NCBI GenBank assembly: GCA_026129915.1
Contig: JAHCHD010000005.1
Location: 1 to 64,000, forward strand
Source of the DNA: Bryobacterales bacterium
GTDB lineage: Bacteria > Acidobacteriota > Terriglobia > Bryobacterales > Bryobacteraceae
Reading direction: 5' to 3'
DNA: 64,000 bases
Both the position numbers and the translations under genes were made by a program. Every line of letters starts with the position of its first letter. The first letter of the stretch is position 1. Of the stretch, positions 50,301-60,589 are shown piece by piece. A model generated the notes under the pieces. That model did no database searches. It was not told the origin of the DNA and saw nothing but the letters and a program-made list of their open reading frames with translations.

Positions 50301-52116
50301 GCTTCTGCTGGTCGGCGCCAATCTTCGTCAACAGAAACTCAAGGCCAGGAAGCGACTTGAGCTCCTCTTCCACCGCCTCCATCACTTTCTTGGTTCCCTC
50401 CAACGATGAACCTAACGGAAGGCGCACCACTACCTCAAACTCGCTCTGGTCGTCGGTGGGCAGAAAGTCCTTACCCACCATCATGAACAGGGGCACGATG
50501 GAGACCATAACCAGCACACTTACCGCCACAATTACCCATCGGTGTCTCATGGAGAACTTCAGCATCGCCAGATAGGGCTTGTCGAAGATCTTGAAGATGA
50601 TGGACTCTTTCGTGCTCGCCGCATCCTCGCGCTTAGGATTCGGCTTCAGGAATCGCGAACACAGCATGGGCGTGAGAGTGAAACTCACCAGCAGAGATAC
50701 CAGAATCGCAAAGGCCGCCGTATAGCCAAAGCTCGACATGAAGCGGCCGACGATCCCTTCCATCAACGCAACTGGCAAGAAGATAATCACCAGGCTGAAC
50801 GTGGTTGCCATTACCGCAAGCCCAATGTCCGCTGTACCCTGAATCGCTGCCTGGAAGGGGTCAAGGCCCTTCTCCTCCATGAACCGGAAGATATTTTCGA
50901 GCACGACAATGGCATCGTCGATCACTACGCCCACCACTAGCGTCAGCGCTAGCATCGTGATCTGGTTCAAAGTGAATCCCATCACCTGCATCATCGTGTA
51001 AGTGGCCACAATCGACGTGGGAATCGCCACCGCCGCGATCAACGTTGCCCTGATGTTGCGGATAAAAATAAACACCACTAGCGATGCCAGAATCCCGCCC
51101 AGGATCAGGTGCTCTTGCACGGCGTGGAAGCTCTCATTAATGAAGTCGCTGGTGTCGTTGGCGTAGGTGATTTGGAAGTCAGACGGAAGGCTAGAGCGCA
51201 GCAGCTCAATGCGATCCTTCACTCCCTCAATCACCGTCAGGCTGTTTGTGCCCGACTGCTTCCGGACCTCAAGCACCACCGCCGGCGAACCGTTCAGCCG
51301 TGCGATCGAGCGCACTTCTTCCACCCCATCTTCTACGGTGGCGATGTCGCTGATGCGAATTGGGGCGCCATTGCGATTGGCCACCACAACACGCTCAAAA
51401 TCCTCCGGACGTTCCACACGGCCTAGCGTCCGCACGGTGAGTTCCCGGTTCTGCTGGTCCACCCGTCCGCCAGGCACTTCCACATTTTGCGATGCGAGCG
51501 CAGCACGAATCTGATCCACCGTTAGGTTGTAGCCATTGGCGCGCTCGATATCCAGCCATACCTGGACCTGGCGAGTTTGGTCGCCCACCCAGCGCACCTG
51601 GCCCACGCCGCTCACCGTCTCGATGTTCTTCTTGATGAGGTCATCCACCAGCTTGGTGATCTCACGCGGATCTCTTGGTGACGACACCACCACACTCAGC
51701 ACCGGCGTGGCGTCGGTAGATACTTTGTCTACAATCGGTGGGTCCGCATCGGCCGGTAAATCGCCGAGAATCGCAGACACCTTGTCGCGCACTTCCTGCG
51801 CGGCAATATCTGCGTCTTTCTCCAGCACAAACGAGATCTGCACCAGCGACAAGCCTTCTGACGATATCGATCGCAATTCATCGATGCCGGCCACGGTGTT
51901 TACGGCCTCTTCGATCTTCTTCGTAATCTGGCTCTCCACCTCTTCTGGAGAAGCGCCACGCAACACCGTGGCAACAGACACAAATGGGAAGTCGATCTTC
52001 GGGAAGAAGTCCACTCCCAGTTTTCGATAAGAATCCAGGCCCAGCACCACCAGCGCCATGATCAGCATGGTGGCGAAAACAGGGCGGCGAATACAGATTT
52101 CAGCGAGTTTCTGCAT
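47335..52116 (-). CDS. RND multidrug efflux permease fused to a TolC-type outer-membrane channel
   Basis: One 1593-residue open frame. Residues 1 to about 1030 are an AcrB/HAE1-type permease: N-terminal RRPVFATMLIMALVVLGL, two large periplasmic domains, 12 membrane helices, and the proton-relay pair of TM4 in VGVVIDDAIVVLENIFRF. A basic stretch (GGKQRKLATS) and a hydrophobic helix then end in a signal-peptidase-like site A1058-L-A1060 before QDA. From about 1061 the chain is an outer-membrane efflux protein (OEP/TolC): two repeats starting SLTLKEAVEMAVANNLDVQIQ and TLDDAAQLALERRPELRL, with long coiled helices. The adaptor stop is 3 bp upstream, so pump, channel and adaptor are made from one transcript. 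Confidence 0.95.
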   Translation of the reverse strand: MQKLAEICIRRPVFATMLIMALVVLGLDSYRKLGVDFFPKIDFPFVSVATVLRGASPEEVESQITKKIEEAVNTVAGIDELRSISSEGLSLVQISFVLEKDADIAAQEVRDKVSAILGDLPADADPPIVDKVSTDATPVLSVVVSSPRDPREITKLVDDLIKKNIETVSGVGQVRWVGDQTRQVQVWLDIERANGYNLTVDQIRAALASQNVEVPGGRVDQQNRELTVRTLGRVERPEDFERVVVANRNGAPIRISDIATVEDGVEEVRSIARLNGSPAVVLEVRKQSGTNSLTVIEGVKDRIELLRSSLPSDFQITYANDTSDFINESFHAVQEHLILGGILASLVVFIFIRNIRATLIAAVAIPTSIVATYTMMQVMGFTLNQITMLALTLVVGVVIDDAIVVLENIFRFMEEKGLDPFQAAIQGTADIGLAVMATTFSLVIIFLPVALMEGIVGRFMSSFGYTAAFAILVSLLVSFTLTPMLCSRFLKPNPKREDAASTKESIIFKIFDKPYLAMLKFSMRHRWVIVAVSVLVMVSIVPLFMMVGKDFLPTDDQSEFEVVVRLPLGSSLEGTKKVMEAVEEELKSLPGLEFLLTKIGADQQKRVDRGSVLVDLVPMNKREFSQQQLMGMARDRLAKFKDLTIAVQPPSLISNTGPNSDVMFFLQGPDLDTLDGYAQQLMAKLKETSGVRDVYSTYEAGKPEVQIEINRDKAADLNVNVSSIANAMRVLIAGDDQVTTFKEGDDRYDVQLRAATQFRNSPDALDRLFVPSSTLGNVKLSNVASMREDSGPSQIERYNRQRQVMILANLANGQSLDNIIQVLNQEVAALNMPPQYGAGLTGRSREFERAAVSYFFALVLSIVFMYMILAAQFESFIDPVTILLTLPLSIPFALLSLLLANETFSIIYTSLGILMLFGIVKKNAILQIDHMNNLRRHEGFARYEAIIQGCQDRLRPILMTTASLVAGMLPLALGGGPGSGSRRTVAIVVIGGQSLCLLLSLLITPVAYSLFDDMSNSQLWKRLTGAVRLPGGKQRKLATSVTGMVGLLLVVLWFTGSALAQDAMSGERVGIRGRQSLTLKEAVEMAVANNLDVQIQRVNVATAQENVNAALGSFDPILRWNPNLNSAILPVASVLQAPDGKLFDRTLTQNFAFTLPTTRNGLTFTTNFENFRNSTSNPFLGLNPYFNSQLRFGVSQPLFRFREIDAQRAELMITRKQTDITQAETELQMIAVVNATEQVYWTLLAARQDVEVRRDAVRLAEEQLARDERRIAAGTLAPVELAGTKAELERRRDSYLSSIGTVTQVENQLKVLLSTDRGSSLWQQELIPTDPGSVHPPAVNTLDDAAQLALERRPELRLVDMQVDIVKVQERLNRNLKLPRVDLVASYSFSGLAGELAPPPAFFSQTDTRLYDRVSALSVASGLDPLAPPVGGIAPLPDKLVGSYGSALGNLLGGSFRTWQVGLNIDLNLRNRRAEAEVNKSRLAGDGLRLRKTQVAQNIEADVRNALQQLDVARSRVRAAEASVKAAEDRLASETRLFENGESTDFLVLTRQNELADSRLREVVSRLDVNRAMAQLDAALGMTLDSFQIRVAP

Positions 52117-52119
52117 GGA

Positions 52120-53370
52120 CTATTCGCTCCTCCCGGTTGTGGAAGCGGCGCTACGCTGAGCGGTTACCTTGCTTTCCTCCACATTCACGCGGAGCCCATC
52201 ATAAAGAGCGGGCAACTCACTGGTGGCCACAAGGTCACCCGACTTCAGAGCAGAGGCGGGCACATCCACCCAGCCATTTTCCCGATAGGTTGGGGGAGGC
52301 ACTTTGCGTTCGGTGGCAGTGCCGCCGTTCAGCACAAACACCTTTGTCAAACCGGCGATCGTATGGACGCTGGTTGCAGGCACCACCAGAATAGGCGCAC
52401 TGGGGTCCGTCACCAATTCCACCCTCACGAACATGCCGGGGCGCAGCCGTGCATCGGTGCGGGTGACCCGCGCTTCGGCCGTCAGCGTGCGGCTGCGGGT
52501 TTCCAGTTGCGCATTCAGTTCGCGCACCGTCGCCTCAAACACCTCATCTGGAAGGGCATCTGTTTGGAAGCGCACCGCGCGACCTTCCTTCACTGCCGCC
52601 GAAGCGTTCTCTGGCACCTCCAGGCGCAGCCGCAGCGGCCATGCCTTCACCAGCGTCATCATCGGCGTGTTTTCCTTCATGTACTGGCCCACCGACACCA
52701 TCCGCTCTGTGATGCTGCCATCGAATGGCGCGTACTGCCGGGCATCCGCCACCGCCTTCTCCGCCAGCTTCACTTCAGCCTCCAGCGCCTGCACGCTGGC
52801 GAGTTGGGTCCGTAGGTCGTACTCCGCGGCTTCCACCCCAGCTTGCTGCTGCTTGATGGCGCGCTCCAGTTCCTGGAAACGTTCCCGCGATATATCGCCG
52901 CTGGCCACCAGTTGTTTTCCGCTTTCGAACTTAAACCGGGTTTCTTCCAGTAGCGCGCGCGCTTGGTCCAAGGACGGTGTCGTGCGCACGTTCGCCGCGC
53001 TGGTGTTACCCTCCAGTCCGAGCCGAGCGAGCGCCTGAGAGAGTGCTCCCCGCGTGCGGGCCAAACGCAGTTCCAGCTCGCGTGTGTCGAGTTCAATCAG
53101 CGGCTGGCCCTTGCGAACGTTCTGGCCGAAATCCACGTAAACTTTGGCCACCCGACCCGCAACCTCTGACGAGATCGTCACCGTTTCGTCCGGCAACAAG
53201 GACCCCGTCACAAAAATGCTACGCGCAATGGTGCGCTCCTGTGCTCGGGCCGCCTGGACCGTAAGGACGGTTTGCCCCTCCGCCACGGTTTGTGCCTGCT
53301 GTTGCGCACAGCCTATGAGCCATAAACAGCCTGCTGCAACGCATATCGTGAGTCCGTAAAATAATTTCAT
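52120..53370 (-). CDS. RND efflux periplasmic adaptor lipoprotein
   Basis: A 416-residue membrane fusion protein that should bridge the permease and the TolC-like part. A lipobox LIGC with Cys21 marks it as an anchored lipoprotein. The lipoyl half-domains are TGSLLPDETVTISSEVAGRV (from about 56) and YAPFDGSITERMVSVGQYM. Between them is an alpha-helical hairpin (LARTRGALSQALARLGLEGN, ELERAIKQQQAGVEAAEYD). A beta-barrel with LRLRLEVPENASAAVKEGR and a membrane-proximal domain follow. It lies 4 bp after the TetR stop and 3 bp before the permease start. Confidence 0.95.
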   Translation of the reverse strand: MKLFYGLTICVAAGCLWLIGCAQQQAQTVAEGQTVLTVQAARAQERTIARSIFVTGSLLPDETVTISSEVAGRVAKVYVDFGQNVRKGQPLIELDTRELELRLARTRGALSQALARLGLEGNTSAANVRTTPSLDQARALLEETRFKFESGKQLVASGDISRERFQELERAIKQQQAGVEAAEYDLRTQLASVQALEAEVKLAEKAVADARQYAPFDGSITERMVSVGQYMKENTPMMTLVKAWPLRLRLEVPENASAAVKEGRAVRFQTDALPDEVFEATVRELNAQLETRSRTLTAEARVTRTDARLRPGMFVRVELVTDPSAPILVVPATSVHTIAGLTKVFVLNGGTATERKVPPPTYRENGWVDVPASALKSGDLVATSELPALYDGLRVNVEESKVTAQRSAASTTGRSE

Positions 53371-53374
53371 TGGT

Positions 53375-54001
53375 TTACCCAGCCTGTTGGATGCCGTTAA
53401 GAAAATTGCTGACTACTTCCTGCACCACATCGTTGTCGTCAACTTCCCCGAAAAAGCGATCGTCTACTAGCAATTGCAGCGAATTGTGGTACACCACGAA
53501 ACTGATGAACTGTCGCGTCGCCACCCGGCTGTTCACCGGGCGAAAGGCGCCCTCCGCGATACGAGCCTCAATGTACCGGCACAGATACTCGTGTGTCGGA
53601 AGGACCTGGTTCTCATAGAAGAGACGCGCGGAGTCGCCGCCTTCTAGCAACACTTGCAGAAGAAATTTCAGCTTGCACGGTTCACGGCTAACCCGAGCCA
53701 GCAGGAACTCCCCCGCCTTCCGGAAAAATCCCTCATCATCCCTCGCTCGTTCAAATGGTTCCAGCGCCCGTACAAACTCAGCGACCTGCAGCTTCGATTC
53801 TTCCAGCAGCACTTCGTCGTAGAGCCCGCGTTTTGACGAGAAGTGTTCGTAAATGACTGGTTCCGTCACCCCCACCGCCGCGGCAAGTTGCCGAGTGGTC
53901 ACGCCCAGAAAGCCCCTCTCGGCAAATAGGCCTTTGGCGGCGTCGATGATGCACCTGCGTCGGGCGTCGCTCGTCATCTTAGTGCTACTACGAAAGGACA
54001 T
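53375..54001 (-). CDS. TetR/AcrR family transcriptional regulator
   Basis: A 208-residue repressor, first gene of the efflux operon. The N-terminal helix-turn-helix is textbook: RRCIIDAAKGLFAERGFLG, then TTRQLAAAVGVTEPVIYEHF and SSKRGLYDEVL. The C-terminal ligand-binding domain is helical and ends in NFLNGIQQAG. It most likely represses its own operon and responds to pump substrates. The palindromes at 54068-54095 lie about 70-95 bp upstream and are the probable binding site. A start at 53977 (MTSDARRR) is an alternative to the one used. Confidence 0.94.
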   Translation of the reverse strand: MSFRSSTKMTSDARRRCIIDAAKGLFAERGFLGVTTRQLAAAVGVTEPVIYEHFSSKRGLYDEVLLEESKLQVAEFVRALEPFERARDDEGFFRKAGEFLLARVSREPCKLKFLLQVLLEGGDSARLFYENQVLPTHEYLCRYIEARIAEGAFRPVNSRVATRQFISFVVYHNSLQLLVDDRFFGEVDDNDVVQEVVSNFLNGIQQAG

Positions 54002-54067
54002 GTGTTCTTATCAACTGGAAAGGTGCGGATTTTGCCAGCTTGGCCTCCGCCCACCGGATAGGATAAC

Positions 54068-54095
54068 TTAGCGAGTGCTAACTTAGCAATTGCTA
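54068..54095. promoter_or_regulatory. Paired palindromic operator, likely for the TetR repressor
   Basis: Two inverted repeats in tandem: TTAGC-GAGT-GCTAA (54068-54081), then the perfect 12-bp palindrome TAGCAATTGCTA (54084-54095). Their centres are 15 bp apart, so two TetR dimers could bind close together. The position between the divergent tetR and sugar-transferase genes would allow control of both. Confidence 0.7.
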
Positions 54096-54151
54096 CCCTA
54101 CCGTTCAAACTCGGTCACATTCGGCCTTCCGCTGCAAGTGATTCATTTTCA

Positions 54152-55588
54152 GTGCTAAGCTGGCGGTCGGACGTGTACAGCAGACATCAGCGTAAGTTCC
54201 AGGTTCTCTACGCCTTGAGCGATGTCCTGCTAGTATTGCTAGCCTTCGTGGTCGCCTTCGTCGTCCGGCTACAACTCCCGCTTGAGCGCGAGTTTGACGT
54301 GATCCCACCTGTGCGACTTCTGTTGGTCTTGTTCGCTGCAGGAAGCAACATCATTCTCAGCAACGCGCTGCAGATCTACCGAAACGTGGAGTCGCTCTCC
54401 ACCCTGCAAATCATCACGCGAACCTTTCGTCACGTGATCATCACTCTCCTTGGCCTGATCGTTCTTGAGTTCAGCCTGCGCCTCAATCTCAGCCGCCCGT
54501 TCTTCGCGCTCTTCGCTTTTAACCAGTGGTGGATGCTGGCGGCTGGGCGCATCATCGCGAAGCGTTACGCGGGCACCTGGCGCAAACGCTTCAACCAACC
54601 CATCTACGTGATGGTGGCAGGCACCGGCGAAGCGGCAGTGCAGGTGGCTCGCCAGTTGGAAGGAGCTTCCGCATTCGGCTTTCGATTTGAAGGATTCTTT
54701 CAGCTTCCCTCCGAACCGGACCCGGGAGTTATCGCCCTGTCGCGCCCTTATCCCGTGCATCCCATCTCCTCCCTGCGCAACTTCCTGGAGCGCAAGGTGC
54801 TCGACGAAATAGTCTTTGCAGTTGGACACAGTGATCTGCCTCCGCTTCAGGATGTATTCCTGGAATGTGACGAGGAAGGCATTCGCACGCGCATCGCCCT
54901 CAATCAATTCCCTCATGTGAACAGTGAGATGTATCTGGAAACACTCGGCGCAATCCCTCTCTTGACCTTTTCCGCCACACCCCACGACGAACTGCGTCTG
55001 TTGGTGAAGCGCGTGCTGGACCTCGTGGTGGCCACCAGCGGCCTGGTGCTGCTTGGCCCGTTGCTATTGATTACTGCCTTGGCCGTGAAGATCAGTTCGC
55101 CCGGTCCGGTAATTTTCCGCCAGGAGCGCTGCGGGCTGAACGGGCGTCGCTTCACCTTGTACAAGTTCCGATCGATGGTAAGAAACGCCGAATCGCTCCG
55201 CGCTTCGCTGGAGCACCTCAACGAGAAGTCCACTGTCTTCAAAATCCGCAACGACCCCCGGCTTACCCCAATCGGCCGCTTGCTGCGCCGCACGTCCATT
55301 GATGAACTGCCTCAGCTATGGAATGTGCTGAAGGGCGATATGTCGCTGGTTGGCCCCCGCCCGCCCATCGCTTCGGAGGTGGAGAATTACGCACGCTGGC
55401 AGCGACGCCGCCTTCGTATGCGCCCTGGGCTTACCTGCCTTTGGGCCGTGGAAGGCCGTGACCGCCTTGATTTCGATACGATGATGCGGAAGGACCTGCA
55501 ATACATCGACAACTGGTCACTCGCCCTCGACGTGCGAATCCTTCTGTTAACGATTCCTGTTGTGCTTACCGGCAAAGGAGCAAACTAA
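54152..55588 (+). CDS. Polyprenyl-phosphate sugar-1-phosphate transferase (exopolysaccharide priming enzyme)
   Basis: This enzyme loads a sugar-1-phosphate onto undecaprenyl phosphate to start polysaccharide synthesis at the inner membrane. The N-terminal third has four to five membrane helices (VLYALSDVLLVLLAFVVAFV and three more). A nucleotide-binding-like middle (VMVAGTGEAAVQVARQLEG) follows. The C-terminal catalytic domain of the WcaJ/PglC superfamily shows KRVLDLVVATSGLVL, ISSPGPVIFRQERCGLNGRR, FTLYKFRSMV, DELPQLWNVLKGDMSLVGPR and RPGLTCLWAV. All signatures are intact. The start is a GTG and could lie a few codons further on. No glycosyltransferase, Wzx or Wzy genes follow in the window. 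Confidence 0.92.
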   Translation: MLSWRSDVYSRHQRKFQVLYALSDVLLVLLAFVVAFVVRLQLPLEREFDVIPPVRLLLVLFAAGSNIILSNALQIYRNVESLSTLQIITRTFRHVIITLLGLIVLEFSLRLNLSRPFFALFAFNQWWMLAAGRIIAKRYAGTWRKRFNQPIYVMVAGTGEAAVQVARQLEGASAFGFRFEGFFQLPSEPDPGVIALSRPYPVHPISSLRNFLERKVLDEIVFAVGHSDLPPLQDVFLECDEEGIRTRIALNQFPHVNSEMYLETLGAIPLLTFSATPHDELRLLVKRVLDLVVATSGLVLLGPLLLITALAVKISSPGPVIFRQERCGLNGRRFTLYKFRSMVRNAESLRASLEHLNEKSTVFKIRNDPRLTPIGRLLRRTSIDELPQLWNVLKGDMSLVGPRPPIASEVENYARWQRRRLRMRPGLTCLWAVEGRDRLDFDTMMRKDLQYIDNWSLALDVRILLLTIPVVLTGKGAN

Positions 55589-55593
55589 ATCCC

Positions 55594-56198
55594 ATGACCG
55601 AACTCATCCCCACCCAGCAGGAAGTGGTGGCCGCACTGCGCAAGAGTGGCGCATGGCGGCCCGGCCATTTCCGTCTTTCTACAGGTATTCATACTGACCA
55701 CTACTTGCAGGTTTCGCTTGCCATGCGCGACGCCCGCCTCTCCAAGACTCTTAGCGTCAGCCTTAGCCGCAAACTCCGCACCGACACTGAGATTCGCGCC
55801 TCTCTCAGCAGTCTGTCGCTGATTGCCGCTTCCACCAGCGGATTGCCCATCGCATATGGCATTTCTGAAGCAATTCAGGCCCGACAGGTATATTGGGGCG
55901 AGAAGGAGGGCGAGCAGCCTATGCGATTCCGCCCTTACCTGGAACAGTCACGCGGAGAAAAGGTGGTGATCGTCGACGATGTTTACCGCTCCGGCGCGCG
56001 CATCAACGAACTTCGTGAAAAGTGTGACAAGAACGGCGCGGAAGTAGTTGCCATCGCCACTTTGGTTTACCAGCCAACACCTTCCACCCCTGTCATTCGC
56101 GACCTTCCCTTCTTTTACCTTGCCAAGCTGAACGCACAGTATTACGCCGATACCGAAAGCTGTGAACTCTGCCGTCGCGGTGTCCCCCTGGAGGTTCC

Positions 56199-56208
<10 letters not shown>
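55594..56208 (+). CDS. Orotate phosphoribosyltransferase-like enzyme
   Basis: A 204-residue PRTase. [21 protein letters not shown] matches the start of OPRT (F.LSSG..S..Y), followed by [12 protein letters not shown] and the acidic PRPP-binding loop [14 protein letters not shown] (125-136). The C-terminal CELCRRGVP has a Cys pair. In classical PyrE the loop reads more like VVEDVVTTG. It likely joins orotate and PRPP to OMP in pyrimidine synthesis, but a purine or other base cannot be excluded. It starts 5 bp after the sugar transferase and overlaps the galT start by 10 bp. Confidence 0.82.
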
Positions 56209-58034
<1,826 letters not shown>

Positions 58035-58073
58035 TCGCTGGCCCCTTGACATTGAATGGCAACCGGGATTGGC

Positions 58074-58111
58074 AACAAAATAGGCCGGCCTTGCATTCCA
58101 CTGACCGGCCT
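58074..58111 (-). terminator. Terminator hairpin of mscL
   Basis: The arms AGGCCGG (58082-58088) and CCGGCCT (58105-58111) pair perfectly. Read on the minus strand, ATTTTGTTG follows. It lies 35 bp after the mscL stop and between two converging genes. Confidence 0.75.
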
Positions 58112-58145
58112 TCCTGCGCCACACGCTAAGCAAGGTCCGCTTCGG

Positions 58146-58529
58146 CTATTTCGCCTTCAGCAGGTCACGGATTTCTGTTAACAACTTGACGTCGTCCGGA
58201 ATCGCCGGTGCTGCGGGTGGCGGCTCAGCGGCAGCCTTCCTACGCTCTTGCATCTCCTTCACCTTGTTCATGGGCGCAACAATCAGGACGTAAAGCGCGA
58301 ACGCAGTTATCAGAAATGCCACCAGGGCGTTCAAAAAGTTGCCCAACATCACCGGACCAAGTGTGATCTCTTTGAAGTCCGGCTGACCGCCGAACATCCC
58401 GATGATTGGCGTGATCACGTCCGTGGTCAAGGAAGTAACGATGGTGCCGAACGCTCCCCCGACGATCACGCCTACGGCGAGATCTACCGCGTTGCCTCGA
58501 AGGATAAACTGTTTGAAACCTTCAATCAT
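58146..58529 (-). CDS. mscL: Large-conductance mechanosensitive channel
   Basis: This osmotic safety valve of the inner membrane opens under membrane tension on hypo-osmotic shock. The 127-residue protein starts at MIEGFKQF, where GAGGAG sits 8 nt upstream; an in-frame ATG five codons earlier contains that site and is less likely. The amphipathic N-terminal helix, TM1 (GNAVDLAVGVIVGGAFGTIV) and the periplasmic loop FGGQPDFKEITLG are present. TM2 (FLNALVAFLITAFALYVLIV) and the basic KVKEMQERRK segment follow, then a helical tail LLTEIRDLLKAK. The gene stands alone. Confidence 0.97.
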   Translation of the reverse strand: MIEGFKQFILRGNAVDLAVGVIVGGAFGTIVTSLTTDVITPIIGMFGGQPDFKEITLGPVMLGNFLNALVAFLITAFALYVLIVAPMNKVKEMQERRKAAAEPPPAAPAIPDDVKLLTEIRDLLKAK

Positions 58530-59056
58530 TTCTTTGCTCCTCATCTAAATCTTTGGAAGCCATTGGCAGGGTTTGGCGCCTGCCCGAAGATGTTACCATG
58601 AGTCATCTTGGCAGAGTAGCAGGGTGTGTATTTTCCCAAATCCAGGCGGGTCGAGGGCGATCTCTGTTTGCTTCCTGGCGCTTAAAGCCGGCGGCTTGTG
58701 TGCCGCTTCGCTCATCCGGATCCGCTCAAGCAAACACTCGCCATCTTTTTCTGTAACTTATGGTACTTCGTGTGTCCTTTCGTTGGGTCGGATTCACGGT
58801 TGGTACTATTCTGCCGATCTGTACTGTTGACGAGGAATCCTGGGAGGAAGTAGCTCCCTAAATCGTAATCCGCTGAATTGTTTGCGATTTCAAAACCACT
58901 TCTTGGACTGAGGGAGATTCCGAGGAATATCAACGTGGTCCCATTACCGCATCCGATAATTTCGCCCCCAACTTGCGGGGAGTTGGCCGTTATAGTTGGG
59001 CTAGGCGTCGGCGAGGTTTGCCCTGAGACGCTGGTTGATTGGGAGTGAGTGCTTGC
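58530..59056. other. Non-coding region between mscL and the diguanylate cyclase
   Basis: About 530 bp, partly AT-richer than the rest of the window. A minus-strand frame (58712-59188) is open, but its composition (Ser, Thr and Asn runs without pattern) and overlap with the cyclase gene argue against a real protein. Promoters for mscL and the cyclase should lie here. Confidence 0.5.
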
Positions 59057-60070
59057 ATGGATGGTAACGTCCCCATTTCGGCGGTCGAAAAAGCCCCGGG
59101 CGAAGCCGCGCCGCGCCGTGCCGGCACAGTTCCAGGAACCTACAATATCTTTCGGACCCTTTTGGACGCCCTCCGCGTGCCTGTACATTGTGTAGATCTT
59201 GACCTACGCATTATTTATTGGAATGAAGCAGCGACTCGCCAAACCGGCTTTGAGCCGGCAGAGGTTTTGTGGAAGATATTCAACGAGGAAGTGCTGGAAG
59301 CCACTGACCTTGTGGAGCGCCCCATCCTTCCCGCGCAGTGCCCGCTAAGAGCTGCCGTCACCACCGGGAAACCTGCCACTTTGGAACTGCACATCCGTCG
59401 TCGTGATGGGCTACGTATCCCATTCGCGATGCATGCCTCCCCTATTCGGGATGATGGCAATCGCGTGATTGGCGCGGTGTGCTGTTGGGTGGACATTCGC
59501 AATAACATTGACTATCTCCAGGATCAGGCGGACGTCTTCCGGCGCCTCAAGCAACTGGAAAACGCCGCCTTTAACGATCTGCTAACCGGCTTGCCCAACC
59601 GCCGTTCCGCGGAGTCCCGCCTGGCCCAGGCGATGAAGCGGCTCGAAGAGGAACAGGCGCGGTTCGGTATCCTGCTCTTCGACATCGACAACTTTAAGCG
59701 AATCAACGATAAGAGCGGACATCCTGTGGGCGATTTCGCCCTCAGAGGCGTGGCCACGGTGTTGCGTGCCGCGCTGCGAGGAAATGACATGATGTTTCGT
59801 TGGGGAGGCGATGAGTTTCTGGCCATCGTCGCCGCCGACGATTCTAGCCAACTGGAAAGGTGCGGTGAACGATGCCGTTCTCGCATACAGGATAACCGTT
59901 GGAACGAAGTGGAAAATTGCCCGCAGGTCACCGTGTCTATCGGGGGCGCAATCGCCACGGTCACTGACAACATCAATTCGTTGCTTGAGCGTGCGGACGA
60001 GCAACTGTTCCAAGCCAAGAACGCCGGCAAGAATCGTGTCCTGGTAGCGCACCAGATACTAACTCTCTAA
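59057..60070 (+). CDS. PAS-GGDEF diguanylate cyclase
   Basis: A 337-residue soluble protein that should make c-di-GMP. The ATG at 59057 follows GGGAGTGAG; an in-frame TTG six codons earlier is less likely. A PAS domain covers about 30-150 (LRVPVHCVDLDLRIIYWNEA, TGFEPAEVLWKIFNEEV). The catalytic domain starts at NDLLTGLPNRRSAESRL and has the active-site loop RWGGDEFLAI. The product-inhibition I-site RGND sits five residues before GGDEF, so feedback control is expected. There is no membrane segment. Confidence 0.95.
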   Translation: MDGNVPISAVEKAPGEAAPRRAGTVPGTYNIFRTLLDALRVPVHCVDLDLRIIYWNEAATRQTGFEPAEVLWKIFNEEVLEATDLVERPILPAQCPLRAAVTTGKPATLELHIRRRDGLRIPFAMHASPIRDDGNRVIGAVCCWVDIRNNIDYLQDQADVFRRLKQLENAAFNDLLTGLPNRRSAESRLAQAMKRLEEEQARFGILLFDIDNFKRINDKSGHPVGDFALRGVATVLRAALRGNDMMFRWGGDEFLAIVAADDSSQLERCGERCRSRIQDNRWNEVENCPQVTVSIGGAIATVTDNINSLLERADEQLFQAKNAGKNRVLVAHQILTL

Positions 60071-60122
60071 TCGTTCTCTCTGCTTCCGTACGACCGGCCC
60101 TTCCACCCGTTATCCTAGGGAA

Positions 60123-60539
60123 ATGCTCCGTTACGAAGTGCACGCCACTGGCGCACAACTCCCTCTCGACGATGTAATTGAGTTGTACCGCGCCTCCACG
60201 CTGGGCGAGCGCCGGCCCGTCGACGACCAGCCCCGCATGCGGCTTTTGATGGAGAAGGCCAATCTGGTGGTAACTGCGCACGACGATGCGCTGCTCGTTG
60301 GCCTCGCCCGTTCGCTTTCCGACTACTGCTACGCTACTTACCTCTCGTGCCTTGCCGTGCGGCAATCCCATCAACGCAAAGGCATCGGTCGTGAACTCAT
60401 CCGCCGCACTCAGCTAGCTGGCAGCCCCGCGACTCTCATCTTGCTTGCCGCGCCCAAAGCAGTGGATTATTACCCGCGAATCGGTATGCAGCAGCACCTG
60501 TCCTGCTGGACCCTCAAGCCAGATGAGATCCTGCTGTAG
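60123..60539 (+). CDS. GNAT family N-acetyltransferase
   Basis: A 138-residue protein. The acetyl-CoA pyrophosphate loop of motif A is QRKGIGREL (84-92), preceded by the strand TYLSCLAVR and followed by the helix LIRRTQLAG. The strand LILLAAPKAVDYYPRIGMQ and a Tyr at the usual acid position complete the fold. It probably acetylates a small molecule or protein amine; the substrate is not visible. The SDR gene follows 50 bp downstream on the same strand. Confidence 0.88.
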   Translation: MLRYEVHATGAQLPLDDVIELYRASTLGERRPVDDQPRMRLLMEKANLVVTAHDDALLVGLARSLSDYCYATYLSCLAVRQSHQRKGIGRELIRRTQLAGSPATLILLAAPKAVDYYPRIGMQQHLSCWTLKPDEILL

Positions 60540-60589
60540 CTGGCACCACCCCCGGCGAGCCTCCCCTCGATTCACCGATACTAGAAGGC

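Noticed and set aside
47335-52116. Two separate genes, pump and channel
   Set aside because: The frame is continuous through the linker, with no stop and no strong internal ribosome-binding site before the TolC part that I could identify, so it is listed as one fused gene.
54269-54985. Minus-strand frame of 238 codons
   Set aside because: It is antisense to the sugar transferase, whose membrane helices and catalytic motifs are unmistakable.
58712-59188. Minus-strand frame of 158 codons
   Set aside because: It overlaps the start of the diguanylate cyclase gene, has no ribosome-binding site or motif, and its composition is not protein-like.
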